A DNA stretch of 64,000 nt, taken from contig CM049318.1 of the NCBI GenBank assembly GCA_026874595.1, positions 27,616,956 through 27,680,955 of the forward strand, read 5' to 3'. Source of the stretch: Sipunculus nudus. Its lineage: Eukaryota; Annelida; Sipuncula; Golfingiida; Sipunculidae. Positions 14,101-29,100 of the stretch are shown in pieces. The notes under the pieces are model-generated. The model saw only the letters and a list, made by a program, of their open reading frames with translations, did no database searches and was not told the DNA's origin. The stretch's first letter is position 1. The number at the start of each line of letters is the position of its first letter. The position numbers and the translations under genes are program-made.

Positions 14101-17100
14101 CTATGATATGAAGGCCAAAATTTCAATACTTTGTGACTTATCTTGGAAGAAGTGGAAAAGACCATTTTTTCCCGCAGAAAGTAGGTCAACACAGGTGGCG
14201 CCACCTGGAGGTCAAAATCATCTGGCAGTCACATGATCAATATTCCTGTGAAATTTGAAACTGAAGGCTGCAGCAGTTTCTAAGATATTTGGTAACAGAC
14301 AATACATCATGTATAGAAACACATCAAGCTGTCATATTTTGCGATCGACAGAATATGAAGTTCCGTAGAGACGCCATCTTGAATATGACTTGACTGAATT
14401 TATACTCAAATTATTCCCCTTCCTCTAAGGAACTGTTGGCTATGATATGACGGATAAATTTCAATACTTTGTGACTTATCTTGGAAGAAGTGGAAAAGAC
14501 CATTTTTTCCCGCAGAAAGTAGGTCAACACAGCTAGCGCCATTTGGAGGTCAAAATCATCTGGCAGTCATATGATCAATATTCCTGTGAAATTTGAAACT
14601 GAAGGCTGCAGCAGTTTCTAAGATATTTGGTAACAGACATTACATCATGTATAGAAACACATCAAGCTGTCATATTTTGCGATCGACAGAATTTGAAGTT
14701 CCGTAGAGACGCCATCTTGAATATGACTTGACTGAATTTATACTCAAATTATTCCCCTTCCTCTAAGGAACTGTTGACTATGATATGAAGGCCAAAATTT
14801 CAATACTTTGTGACTTATCTTGGAAGAAGTGGAAAAGACCATTTTTTCCCGCAGAAAGTAGGTCAACACAGCTGGCGCCACCTGGAGGTCAAAATCATCT
14901 GGCAGTCACATGATCAATATTCCTGTGAAATTTGAAACTGAAGGCTGCAGCAGTTTCTAAGATATTTGGTAACAGACAATACATCATGTATAGAAACACA
15001 TCAAGCTGTCATATTTTGCGATCGACAGAATATGAAGTTCCGTAGAGACGCCATCTTGAATATGACTTGACTGAATTTATACTCAAGTTATTCCCCTTCC
15101 TCTAAGGAACTGTTGGCTATGATATGACGGCCAAAATTTCAATACTTTGTGACTTATCTTGGAAGAAGTGGAAAAGACCATTTTTTCCCGCAGAAAGTAG
15201 GTCAACACAGCTAGCGCCATCTGGAGGTCAAAATCATCTGGCAGTCATATGATCAATATTCCTGTGAAATTTGAAACTGAAGGCTGCAGCAGTTTCTAAG
15301 ATATTTGGTAACAGACATTACATCATGTATAGAAACACATCAAGCTGTCATATTTTGCGATCGACAGAATTTGAAGTTCCGTAGAGACGCCATCTTGAAT
15401 ATGACTTGACTGAATTTATACTCAAATTATTCCCCTTCCTCTAAGGAACTGTTGACTATGATATGAAGGCCAAAATTTCAATACTTTGTGACTTATCTTG
15501 GAAGAAGTGGAAAAGACCATTTTTTCCCGCAGAAAGTAGGTCAACACAGGTGGCGCCACCTGGAGGTCAAAATCATCTGGCAGTCACATGATCAATATTC
15601 CTGTGAAATTTGAAACTGAAGGCTGCAGCAGTTTCTAAGATATTTGGTAACAGACAATACATCATGTATAGAAACACATCAAGCTGTCATATTTTGCGAT
15701 CGACAGAATATGAAGTTCCGTAGAGACGCCATCTTGAATATGACTTGACTGAATTTATACTCAAATTATTCCCCTTCCTCTAAGGAACTGTTGGCTATGA
15801 TATGACGGCCAAAATTTCAATACTTTGTGACTTATCTTGGAAGAAGTGGAAAAGACCATTTTTTCCCGCAGAAAGTAGGTCAACACAGCTAGCGCCATCT
15901 GGAGGTCAAACTCATCTGGCAGTCATATGATCAATATTCCTGTGAAATTTGAAACTGAAGGCTGCAGCAGTTTCTAAGATATTTGGTAACAGACATTACA
16001 TCATGTATAGAAACACATCAAGCTGTCATATTTTGCGATCGACAGAATTTGAAGTTCCGTAGAGACGCCATCTTGAATATGACTTGACTGAATTTATACT
16101 CAAATTATTCCCCTTCCTCTAAGGAACTGTTGACTATGATATAAAGGCCAAAATTTCAATACTTTGTGACTTATCTTGGAAGAAGTGGAAAAGACCATTT
16201 CTTCCCGCAGAAAGTAGGTCAACATAGGTGGTGCCACCAAAAGCTTATTTTTGCATGTCCATCCCATGATCAGTAATTCTGCAAAGTTTCATGAAGGTAG
16301 CTGCTTTGGCTGTTGAGATATTTGGTAACAGACGGTGGACGGTGGACAGTTGACAGTGGACAGTGGACGGCGGACGCTGCGCCATGGCATAAGTTCACAG
16401 AGTGAACTAAAAAACTGGAATTTAAAATTCTGATTGTTTATCCAAAATCTTAACAATGAACAAAAATTTGAAAATTTTGTAAAAATTATTCCATGCAAAT
16501 GTACAAAGACTTGCAGCTTTAATAAGGCCAGAAACATAAAAGGTATGGTTCTCAGGCACTGCCCACATTAAAACCCACACATCAATATTGTTTTAATTTG
16601 ATTCTCAACAAAAACTTACTAATTATGAGCTCCAGATATCAGACCTTTCTTTAAAATTTCCTTTGTCTTGTCGTGTTTTTACTTGTTTAGAATAAAAACT
16701 GTTATTATCATACTTTTCCCTGATCATATGATGTTTATCAAAGATACATAAAAAGGTAAGGTCAACAACATAGAAATTGCCCGCCCGCACTGATTTAAGA
16801 AAAAAAGTGCCTGAGAACCACTCTTTTTTTTTGGCCTTACAAAAATTTATTTTCCAGGACCAATAAGCAAGTACTTCAATGTATTTTATAACAGTGCGAT
16901 TACATTTGTGGATCACTTCACTAAAATTTTGCTTTATATTTATTATTTTAAATATTTTAGTCTGTCAGTATCTGATAACCTCCAATATATTGGCATTGAT
17001 GTTGGATCCTCAGAGATCAGTTATCTGAAAGATTGTTTCTCCGAACCAAAACCCCGTTTCCTGATCTATTTTTCATAAATAGCCCTCCACACTGTTTGTT

Positions 17101-20100
17101 TTTCTAACACAAAGATGTTTGGATATAAGACAAAATTTAACAGACTGAACACTATCTCTTCTGGCTCAAATTCTCTTGCTTTTCCCTGTTTGATCGTTTA
17201 TTGCCACATTTCCTCACTTTTCCATAATTCAGGGTTCCTTCAAACTTAGAAGAGAAGATTTTTACAAATTTTTCACTAATTAAAACAAAAATTTGTGGCC
17301 TTTACCTTAAATAGCTTTGGGTATTTTAGCACAAACTGTGATTTTCACAATTCATTAAATCATATCTTAATTATCGACACAGAAAAAGGCATAAAATATT
17401 TTTTAAGACAGCCTGGAAATAAAATTTTATAAATATTTGAAAAATTATTATTAAGCATGACATTTTAATTACTGAATTTTAAATTTTCTCCTTTTTCAGG
17501 CATGGGAATCCTGAATAGTGAAAAAGGAAAACTCATATTCCAGGTTTTCACTGATTTTAAGGACTGCTTGGATCCCTGAATAGAATTGATGGACTTACCC
17601 TGATGTTGTGTGAGTTTAGGGTCACCCAGAAGTCCACGAAGTAGTTACAGCTAAGGATGTATGGCGTCTGGACCTCCTTCAGTAAACGTTTCGTGGTGGC
17701 ATTTTCATAGCGGTACACTTTGGTCATTGTGTTTTCGTTAGCACCAATCTCAAACTGATATTGCCTGTTGTCTGGCGTGTCTGGTCCTTCAAGCAGCTCC
17801 ACAATTGCATATGAGCATGCTTTGATCTTGAACTTGAAACTACGTTGATCAAAGGACACAGACACACGACGTTCATCTCCTGGTTCAATTTTCAGCATGT
17901 ATATGTCTCCTGTAAGATATTGGAAAAATTTTCATACTTTCTTTTCAGGACTCCTCCAAAGAATTCAAAGACCACTGAAAAAACCATTTTCTTCACACCT
18001 ATTACAAATGTAAAAACTTTAATCAATTAACTTTAATCAAAGTTTAATATTAAATTATGAATCATTCACTTATCAATATCAGAAATACACAAACCTTTTG
18101 TATTTTGAAATTGTAAAAGTATCAAGTAGCAACACAACAAGAATTGAAATGAAAATAATATTAAGTGGTTAAACTACAGAATTAAAAATGGCAACCACAA
18201 TATTGCAAGAATTGAAATTTTGTGAAAGATTTGGAATTACTAGTCTCAAGTGGCAATACTGCAAGAATAAGTATTATGCCTATTTACTGATAAAATCAAT
18301 AATTGGTTGTTTTCAAATCAATTACACTGGTTGCACACGTGTAAAGCAACCAATAAGCTAACATTCGTCTACATAATGGAGTGCCCGTTTTAGGCAGGTT
18401 AATTTGTAAGCTCAGTTGGGAAAGGCTGCACGTAGTAGCCAGGTGGTCGCATAACAGTGTTAATTATGCTTAATATAACTGTATTTTCAAGGGACTAATA
18501 GCCAGTGTCTGTATTAGCCAGTTGCCTACATTTTAAAGGTGGTCACATAGATAGGTTAGACTGTAACTGAATAATTGTCACACCACTAACTGTAAAAAAG
18601 CAAAATCATGGAATTAAGTCCTTACTCCTCCTCTTGTTGTCCCCTGGCCCTGCTTGCCTTGTCAATATATTTTAGTTTCTATTTTCCTCTGAAGATGTCT
18701 CCCCACATGTCATAGTGGATGTGGTTTAGTTTCAATTGTACCTTGAAGATGTCCCCACATGTCACAAGTTTTGTAGTTAATTAGGAACAAAAAGGAAAAA
18801 TTTTTTGTTTGTTTTGGAGCTGTTGATATTAAATTTTCAGACAGACACTCCAAAACTAATCCTAACCAAGGTATGCGTGAAAGCAATCACTGAGCAAAAT
18901 TTGAATGAAATCGGATAATATTTAGGAAAGTTATCATATAGAAACAATAACCTGACGGACAGGACAGACAGACCAAAACCAATGTTCCCTGTTCCGCAGA
19001 AGAGGGGAACAATAATAGGAATTCTGAAGGAGCAGCACCAGCTTACCGTCGTAGTGGAAGAACTCCCATTCCCCGGGAGCATCATCATCGGATGATATAC
19101 CAATTGCATTCACATCTTTAGTTTCTGGGTCTTGCCAATGTACGACTCGACGATTACCGACCTGAGGTCCGATTCCTGCCTCAATTAGACCATTCCTCCA
19201 GCTTACCCAGAAATATTGTAATTCTGAGTCACTCAGAATGTTTTGAGTCTCGGCCAAGGCTCTCTGTTCACCCCCATGCCCTGTTCTGATGATTGTCTCT
19301 CTGTTTCCTGGGAATGGGATGAAAATATAATTATAATGTTATATTATGATTTATAATATAAATATAATAAAAAATATAAAAATTTAAATTTGATAAAAAA
19401 TAAAATATAATAAAGCAGAAGATATTAATCAGTATAATGTATATCAAATATTGTAATAATTTAATAAAATTACAATGAATTACACAGATTACATTACCGT
19501 ATTTCATCCAATTGTTCGATCCCTCTATTTATACGACCTCCAAAAATATTCAAGGTTATTAATTTCTAAATTTCCTCTAATTTTCGACTGCTTGAAAAGT
19601 TTTTCATCTCACTGAATCATGTCCAAACTGGCGGACATGGTGTCGAAAGAGACCAGTCATATCCAGTAAGGTAAGTGACTGATGAATAAAATAAAGGAAT
19701 ATATGTAACATACTGTATTTGGTGTTTGTTTCATTCATCAGGACAAATGTAAAAGCGTCTTCTACATGATAAAAATGTGATTTTCTTTAATACTTTTAAC
19801 AAACTGCGCAAAAGTGATCGCATTATAGCGACGTTTAAAACGGCTCATGACTAACAGCTCTGACCCCTGACCTTGTTGCCGTAAATACGCCAAACATTGA
19901 CGTTTGATGACGAAAAGATATCTCTAACACTCGCTCGATAGTAGTTGATAACTGACGTAAGATAATCATGTTAACTATAAAATAATGCTGTATTCACGGC
20001 ATTCATATCTCTTGGCTGGCACCCTTGGTCGTTTGGGGCGTAAATAGCTCGCCCAGGAACACAAACTCACAGGCCACGCGCAAAGCAGCATGGGACATGG

Positions 20101-23100
20101 GAAATGGGAACAGACTTAAACAACAACCAGTAGCGCTTAAATAAATATTAATCGAGAGGAACCCTCTGAAAAAAGTACCGTACTTATAAGCATAAATTAT
20201 GTGATTTATTGGATTCAGCCTTGACACTACACGTTTTGCGTCCCTTCAGTCCCGTATGAATGATCTAACTTATTTGAGATTTAATAAATGCATCGTTATA
20301 AATGAAACAAAAAAAAAACATGGGCGAATTTTCTTACCACTACGGTTCAAAAGTGAAAAGAATTATCATTAAATTTTATAATCCTTATTTTTATTTACTA
20401 TTGTTATATATAAATGAGAGAGAGAGAGAGAGACAGAGAGAGAGAGAGAGACTGATTGTGTTTCTCTATGGACCGCTAGAGACACGGTTCTGTACTACAC
20501 GTATTATCGAGTCAGTATTGAGCATTTTCATTCATGATTTCAGTAATTCTGAATACCGGTACAGTTACATTGTGTGGAAATATGCGAGTTAAAAAAAAAA
20601 AAAAATCTGCATGCAGTCAGCTGAAAATGAAAATCTTACCTCAGTATGTTGATCACGATATAAATTAAATGAGTCATGAAATATGAAATGAAGCAGTGTT
20701 TAGAGAACGTCTTGCCCTATTAGGTGCTTCCGATGCCCCACCGTTAATTACGTTCAATGAAAATCGACTCGCTAATTACCGACTGGTCACAGTTTACCCT
20801 CCGACACGGTCTGACCAAGATTACACGGTAGTGGTCAAAGGACAAACTATCGCCTTTCATGTTAATCGATGTTTGGGCAACGGGAACACTTGGCCGGGAA
20901 ATCATGTCGTTATTATAACCAAACTCGCTATTAAAGCTTCCTCAGCCCCTTTGTACCGACATATTCCCTCACTATTCCTTTTTGTTTTTCATATAACAAC
21001 CTCATTAACATAACACAGTGTCTTGACAAACACAATAGGTATGCTGTGAAACGTAGTTTGCATTCATCACTTTGTATTTATAACTGACAAATACGTTTAG
21101 CATGCTGTGAATATTTGTTTTCTTACAAACACGGTGAGCAGGATGTTTGTATTTGTATTTCTTTAAAATACGATTAAAATCTTGTGAAATTTACTGGTCT
21201 TATTTATGATATTTTTTAGAAGATCTGACAAGATAATAAACCAAATTTTTCTTAAAAGCTATAATATCGCCCACCGTACGACGGCAAATCACGCACTTCA
21301 TATGTCCACCACAGCAATGCATGAACGCCCGTAACTCGCCATTTGAATGGAATTAATACAGTTGATTTTAAGAAACAGCTCCCTAATATAATGGATAACA
21401 TTTATTTTGTAACCTATTATATTGTCACATGACGGGATTTAATAGCACAAATAAAGATATATCTGTAATGGACAATACGAGAGACACGACCATGAACTGA
21501 GGTGATGGCTGACGAACCCATACATAAAAGCAATCCAATTACTCGACCATGACGTGATTTGCAAGGTACTAATTTCTAATTATCCTCCATTTAATCGACC
21601 TCTGTAAAATTTATTTATTTTTTTATGGTCGAACAATTAGATGAAATACGGTAATATGTTTTGATATGACTATTTAACTTATTTAAAATGCAGTGTTTTT
21701 TTTAGTTAGATATAAGGAATTTTAAAAAATGCAGAATCTGAATAAAGCACCTTATTATTGCTACTAAACTGATAAGAACATATAATGTATGGGTAAGAAT
21801 GTTACACAAAGCTACAGAAAGATAAGAAATTTACAAAGATATGTAACTCAAATTTTGGAACCATATTCCCATCAGCTATAACAATATATTACACATAGTA
21901 TGACCATAATGAAACTTTGAGTTCACAGAATGAGTGAAAGATCTTATCTTTTCCATGGAAAAAGTGTAGTTCTGCTAAAATATGGAAAATTATCTAGGTA
22001 ACAAGAGCACCGCATATGGTGCATAAAACTACGGTCGTGTCACTGGTTACCTCTGCTCTCTATTATGCTGAGAATGTAATTCAGGTGAGAATCTCTATTA
22101 GTAAATTATTAAAAAGGGCATCCTCAAAATCCATGATCTTTTGTAAGTTGCTATGATGCCACCCAAGTCTGGTGACTTTTGACCTCATAAAATATGTGTG
22201 GATTTTGCTGGAAATCAAACTCAAGCAAAATTTTATATTGTTTATATTTCTGTTGAGTTTATCAAAGTACATCTAATTCCTCATAAGAAATCTTGGCTAC
22301 CCCACAAAGAAGCCAATCGACAACTGACCAAATTAAATATGTGTGAATTATGCCCATAATCGAACAAGAAATACTTTCAGTAAGTAGTAATGGTGAGTTT
22401 CATGAAAATCCATCAATGCCCCAGTAAGTTATGGCAGTAACATTAAAAGTTAACAGACAGACTGACGGACAGACCGTGGTTGTATGACCTAATAGGTTCT
22501 GTCATATATAAATGGGCTTATAAAATAAGAGGAAGATAAGGAGAAGGGCAACAGAAAAAGACCTGAAGAGAGAAAGATGAAGAAAGAAAGTAGTTAGAGA
22601 GGGCAGCCCAAGCTCATGGGTACTAAAGGGAGATAACTGACAGTCATACAGCCATGGGCATTCAAATAATGTATAAGAGACCATACATGCAAAAACAAGA
22701 TTAAAGAAAATTGTATCAGGGTTCCTGCACCTCTTGGCATAGCAAATTTAAGACCTTTTTAAGACTCTAAGACCAGCTGACAGAAAATTCGAGACTTTTT
22801 TTTACACAGAATTCTTTAATGGCCCAACCGTGCTTTAAAACTACTGAAGATCCAAAATGGTGATGGCTACAAGTTGCAAAAACGCAGTACTGAGAATCTA
22901 CGGAGCTGTTTTCTGGATAAGTAACTGCAGCAAATTCTCACAAACTGCCTCATGCTTATGTTTGACCACCGAAATGTTTGTGCACATTCATTATATCAGG
23001 TTTGGTATAAACAACTTTGAGACCTTTTTAAGACCCCATGTCAGGATTCTTTGCATTTTTAAATGCAAAATCATAAAAAGACTTTTTGAGGGCCTGCAGA

Positions 23101-26100
23101 ACCCTGTTGCATGCATTACCTGACGCTCCGAAGACTATTTCATAATGAGCGGACTGATTCTGGTACATGGTTGGAGCAAGCAGGATGTGGGCATGCTCCT
23201 TGGCTTTAACTCTAAACACCAGCGATGTCAACGAGGCCCTGGAGAACCACAAACGATTGTAGGTCAAGGCCGCCGGAGTCTTCACGTTTACAAATCGCCC
23301 TGAAAAGATTTTTATATACACTCAATTATCTTACTGGCTGAGGCGTTTTCCTCAATCCCAGATATTAGAAATTTGAAGCACTGCTTAAAATAATTTTTTT
23401 TGAAAGATCAAACTTCTTATTCTAAGTAAAGTTTCCACTGACAAGAAATCCTTAAGATCTTTTTTTCTTGATTTATGGGCGGAATGCTTAAGGCCAAGAA
23501 AATAAAATTTGCTTTTCTTAAGACAAGATATCATTTCTAACTATAAGAAAAATGTTCTCAATCAGAATAAGAATAATTTTTTGCACTCTCCAATGAAATT
23601 TCTTCTTTCAATAAGGCATTTTTTCTGATAGTATTTTTTACTGACCTTATCATAAAACAAAAATTCTTAACATAAAAATAATAACTCTTGACTTCAACTA
23701 GAAATTTTTCTTGTCTGACTCCTTAGATAATTTTTATGTCATAAGATTTTCTTCTAATTATAAGAAAATGATTGTTGGCAGTCAGGTTCCTATTAATATA
23801 AATAAAACAATGTTGAAAAAAAATTCCAGAAAGGACATCCCCTTCTTTCTACGCTCATATGTGTGCTTTGTTATATTCATCTGTATGTGCAAACTTGAAT
23901 AGTCAAAGAAACCTAATTTGATAGGTTACATGCTGCAAAGGCAAGAATTTTAAAATATAGCTCCATAGCATATCTCCAATGTCATAGCTGAACCTTTTCC
24001 TAAAGTGTGGGCCCCGGTTCTGAGTGGCAATGTTAAATTGAAACAGCAAATGTTATCAAAAGGTATCATTCAATGGTTTTTCTTTTCAGGTGTTAGACCT
24101 GTTTGCGGAGTCTGTCTCTACATTGTCTTTATTTTTTGCATGATTTTACCTAAACTGTTGCTTTGTGACCACTTTACATGCTCATACTCTGAAAGCTTAT
24201 AATTTTTTCTGAAAGCTAATAATTTTCTCCAAAATTTAGGGAGTGAGAAGTTAGGTATTTCCAAAACTGGTCAAATGTTGACCATTTAAGCAAATTTTAA
24301 GAACATAACTGAAAATTTATTATAATGCACCCAATCTTGATGCTTTTTAAATACATTATATAAGAAATGCAAAGCTGAAAATGTGATCTAAGGGGTGATT
24401 TTATACCTTGGTCCTTCTGGAACTCCCAGCGCCCTGTAGCCCCGAATCCTGTTGATAGGCTGAGGGCATGCACAGTGTAAGGCTGTGTGTCTTGGTATTC
24501 TAGAAGTATATTAATGCCAACCCCGTCACCCCGACCGACTTGTATTTTTCCAGCTGTCCAGCGAAGCCAGAAATTTCTCATCTCAGTGCAGCTGAGGACA
24601 CCTGAAGGAACCAAATAACTGAAGTCTTACTCCTTCTAGAATTACTACTTTATTCTGGTTATCATTTCTGTTGCATTAATCACACACAGTCATGACTTGT
24701 TATCTACCAAAATGATGCAAAATGACTAATTAGTGAAATGAGTTCATGATAGAATAATCAGCTGGCTGTAGTCAATCATCAGACTAAAAAGTGTATTTTT
24801 AAATGCACACGCTGATGGCTGACATAAATATAGTAAATGAGTAAACATTCTTGACAGCCATGTCGACATAAATATCTTAATCCTTGTTTGAGTCCTAAAA
24901 TACTATGCTAAAGTCAGAATCCAAGGCTGTTGGATTGTCAAAGACAAGTTTTATGGACAACATTCATTTTTGATTAGATGTTGTCAGTTTGCAGGGTTTC
25001 CCAGATGTAATGGGTGAAGTTAAAATGTGAAGTTATGCCCGCATTTTCCATGAATTTAAGTTGATATGGGGCAAGGCTAGGCAAACTATGGGGCACATAT
25101 GTATTAAAACAACCTAATAGAACATGTTAGGCTAACTTGGAATAATTTGTCCGACTTTCTACAAAAAAAGCAAATATAATTTCATTTATTTAAAGAATAA
25201 TCTTGACACTATAGTGGGAAGATATATGACAGAAATATATAATTAACAAGATAAATACCCAAAATCATCAATAAGAATTAAAATTAATATTTGAGAAAAT
25301 TAATAAGCCATACCACTTGTTTCTTCACTAGCCACTGGCACCGCTAATTTTTCTCTCCTGAGGAAGGTCCTGGTGTTTGATGAGCCTCCAATGACGATCT
25401 CGTATGTGTCAGTATCTGTGTTTAGCGGGATGTTTGAGAGCGTGATGTGGGCATCGTTACACGCCTGCACACGGAACAGGAAGACCTCCTGGGACACCGT
25501 CATGAACATATCATAGCGGTACGCATTTGGCGTGAAGTATCCATAAACATCACCTTTGAAGAAATGAAAAAAAAGTTACCACAGAATGTTCCTAAATTGT
25601 TTTTAGGGGGGCTGGGTGGTAAGCAGTTAAATGTTCTTGTTTAATTATTTACACTTAATTTTTGTTAATTTGAAAAGAAATTTATGTTTCTTCTGAACTT
25701 GACAGAATTGTCAAAAAGTATTAATTAAAATAAAACAATAAAAAATATGGTAGTTGTTACTGGTTCAAATAGTGAAGAAGGTTTAATTTGTGTCCCGTTC
25801 CCTTTGAGTGTGTTTTTATTTTAATATTATATGTCTTATTAATTATTACTTCTATAAAAAAAATAAGCAAAGAAAAGTTTTCTCTAATAGAACCAGAAAA
25901 ATAATTTCTAATAATCTGAATAAAAAACTCCCCCATGTTTCCCAGTAAAATCCTAAGTTGAGAAACCAACAAGAATATTTAGAATATTTAGCCTGATTCT
26001 CTTGTACTTTATTCAATACAATTTATGTTCCTACCTCCAGAACTTGGTGTTGGAGGCTCTGTGCCCCCTGCTGATCCTGTAAACAAAATTAAAATGCGTA

Positions 26101-29100
26101 AACTTCAGTACCTCAGAAGTCAGTCTACAAATCTTGCTTAATCAATTTAAAAAATCAAACCTTGTCTTGTTCTTGTATTTTTCGGGGGGGGGGGGGGGGG
26201 GGGGGGTAATGCCTCCTTTTTGGTTAATTCAGAACTACATAACAGAATGAAAGAACAGGCCTCCTCTCAGTTTATATCATTGTGGCAACCAGGCCCGGTG
26301 TCTGCCACACCTGCAGATCCTGGGTTTGTAATCATCCCCACTGCTGCATTGGCCATAATTGCAAGGAAAATTTCCAAAGTCACAATTGTTTGTCAGTGGT
26401 ACACAGCCATGCGGAGAGGCCATCCCTACAGCTGGGCCATAATAGCAAGGAAAGTCCCAAAAGTCACAACTGTTGCCAGTGATACACAGCCATGGTGCAA
26501 GGCCATCCTGACTGCTGGGCCATCATAGCAAGGAAACTGCCAAAAGTCATAATTGTCTGTGTTACACAGCCACTGGGCAAGACCTCACATTAAACCTGTA
26601 GAGGAATCAAACTTTGTGGGGGCAGACATGAAACTAGATGTGTCGGAACGACACAAATGCCCCCGCCTGGGGCAAATTAGAAACATTTGTTAATTTTTGA
26701 AAATTTTTTAAGTTCAGGAGGTGTCATGTGGTCAAAAGTAGGTCAACAAGGTCAAATTGCAAACTCGATCTTTTACAGGTCATTATCAAGCAACACACCA
26801 AAAATCAGGCCAGTATCTGCAGGCACTGTGAAAAAAAGTCCATACATGTGCATTTTCCAAAAAAATTTCTGTCTTTCATGAAATTTTCTATGTCTAGGAG
26901 CCATAAAACAATCAAAAGTAGGTCAACCTGGATGAAACGCGAACTCGATCTGTAACTGTCATTATCTGCCCACACATAAAAAATCAGGGTGGTATCTGCA
27001 GGCATTGAGGGAAAAAAAGTCGGTACATATGCATTTGTTATGAAAATTTCTATTTTTCATGAAACTTTCTATGTCCAGGAGCAGTCAAATGGTCAAAAGT
27101 AGGTCAACTGAGACAAAACAAGAACTTGATCTGTAACTGGTCATTATCTGCCTACACACCAAAATCAGGCCCGTATCTGTAGGCATTGCGAAAAAAAGTC
27201 TGTACATGTGCACTATTTTATGAAATTTTCTATGTTAGAGCCCGTCAAACGGTCAAAAGAAGGTCACAACTGGGACAAACATGAACTCGATCTGTAACTG
27301 GTCATTATCTGCCTACACACCAAAAATCAGGCCAATATCTGCAGGCATTGCGAAAAAAAATCCGTACATGTGTATTTGTCATAAAAATTTCTATTTTTCA
27401 TGAAATCTTCTAAGTTTAGTAGCTGTAAAACGGTAAAAATTAGGTCAACCGAGATGAAACGCAAATTCGTTCTGTAACTGGTCATTATCTGCCCACACAC
27501 CAAAATTCAGGCCAATATCTGCAGGCATTGCAAAAAAAAAGTCCGTACAACTGTTTTATTTTGGAATGACGGAAGGATGGAATGACGGACATGGGTAAAA
27601 CTATATGCCCCGGCCACTTTGTGGCAGGGGCATAACAACTCACTGATCCTAGCTTTGGTTCCTTTGCTCTAACCCCTGACCATAGAGGCCAGTTTGTAAA
27701 TTATACAAATTTTATATGCGGTTTAATAAATACAAATATAAGATAAAGTATGTTGACCTATGTGCATTTCTATAGATTTATATAAACATACATAGGAAAT
27801 AACTATTTATTATAGTAATTCCAATACTGTAATATGAAAATATATAGGAACAGCTATATTTACATACAAAACCTAATTTTAACCTCAGCATGTTTATATT
27901 ACAATAATGAAATTATCAGATTGTTAAATTATCATTACTGTAATAGTAAAGTGTAACTATATAGTTAACTATTGGATATATCAGGCTGGGATGTCTTACT
28001 TGGAGAACGGAATATCCACTGTCCTGGCTGGTTGTCCTTTGTCTTGACGGACACAGCGTTGACATCGTAGGGCGTGGAGTCCTGCGCCGACATCAGCGTG
28101 TTGTAACCCACACTCTTACCTGTACCCAGGCCGATCTGGCCTCCGGCCCATGATATCCAGAAAGGCTGGGGGACGTTACAGCTCAAGATGTTAGGCGTGT
28201 TCTAAAATCAGACGAAACTGACCATGACCATTTGTATAGGAATGTTACTCTTGACTGGTAATAATTAATGAATGACAAGAAAGTGATCTCTCAGGCACCC
28301 AATATGTAAATTTAGACCCTGGTATTAAATAATTCTGAGAGAGAGAGCTGTCACTTGGAAAACGGACACTTGTATTATGTAGTAGCCATCCTTTGTCTTG
28401 GAAGACTGTTAATACCATAGCTTGTTGTTATTTAGGCAGTACCTGAGGCAAATCAGTAGCCACCTTCTTACAAAGCAATCTAGCTCTTGCCCCACTTGGA
28501 CACTTGCCCCACTTGGACAGTGGGTAAAGGAAAAACATCCTTATTCAGCTCTAACTAAAATTTCCTAGTATCCTCAAATTTGTCACTTACTTGAGAAGCT
28601 AGTTCCATTCCTTGAATTCCCCGACGAATCACGCTCCGTGTGTTTCCAGCATCTCCGATGACAACTTCATATGACAGAGTGGTGGGTCGTCCAGGGATGA
28701 CAGACAGGGCGAGGGCAGCGTAGTTACAGGCAGCGACCTCAAACAACACACTCTTCTGGTCCAGTACTTGTACGTCCATGTGTTGGTATTTGTTGGAGCC
28801 GGTTGTGAACACCTCCACCTGATAAGCTGTCAAATAAGTAATACAGTTAAGTTAACAGGTGACAATATTTGAAAAGTATTACTGGCACATACAATCAGCA
28901 ATATCATGTCTGCATGTCTAGTTCCAGAAATTTTCAGAAAACTTAAGAAAATACAATAAATAAAGAAGTATCTAATATACCAACAGCCTTATCAATTACC
29001 CGGTATTCAACAACTAAATACGGTATTAATTACCAAAAACGTCTCCACCTCAACTCTCATCATAATTTTAACAAATGGCTGTGACTCAACCATTGTCACT

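Noticed and set aside
10862-16245. rDNA or histone-type tandem gene cluster
   Set aside because: The 339-bp units have no open frame or RNA gene signature and contain many stops in all frames.
20696-21013. Plus-strand 105-codon frame as a host gene
   Set aside because: It lies inside an inverted-repeat transposon and I recognise no domain. It is kept only as an observation about that element.
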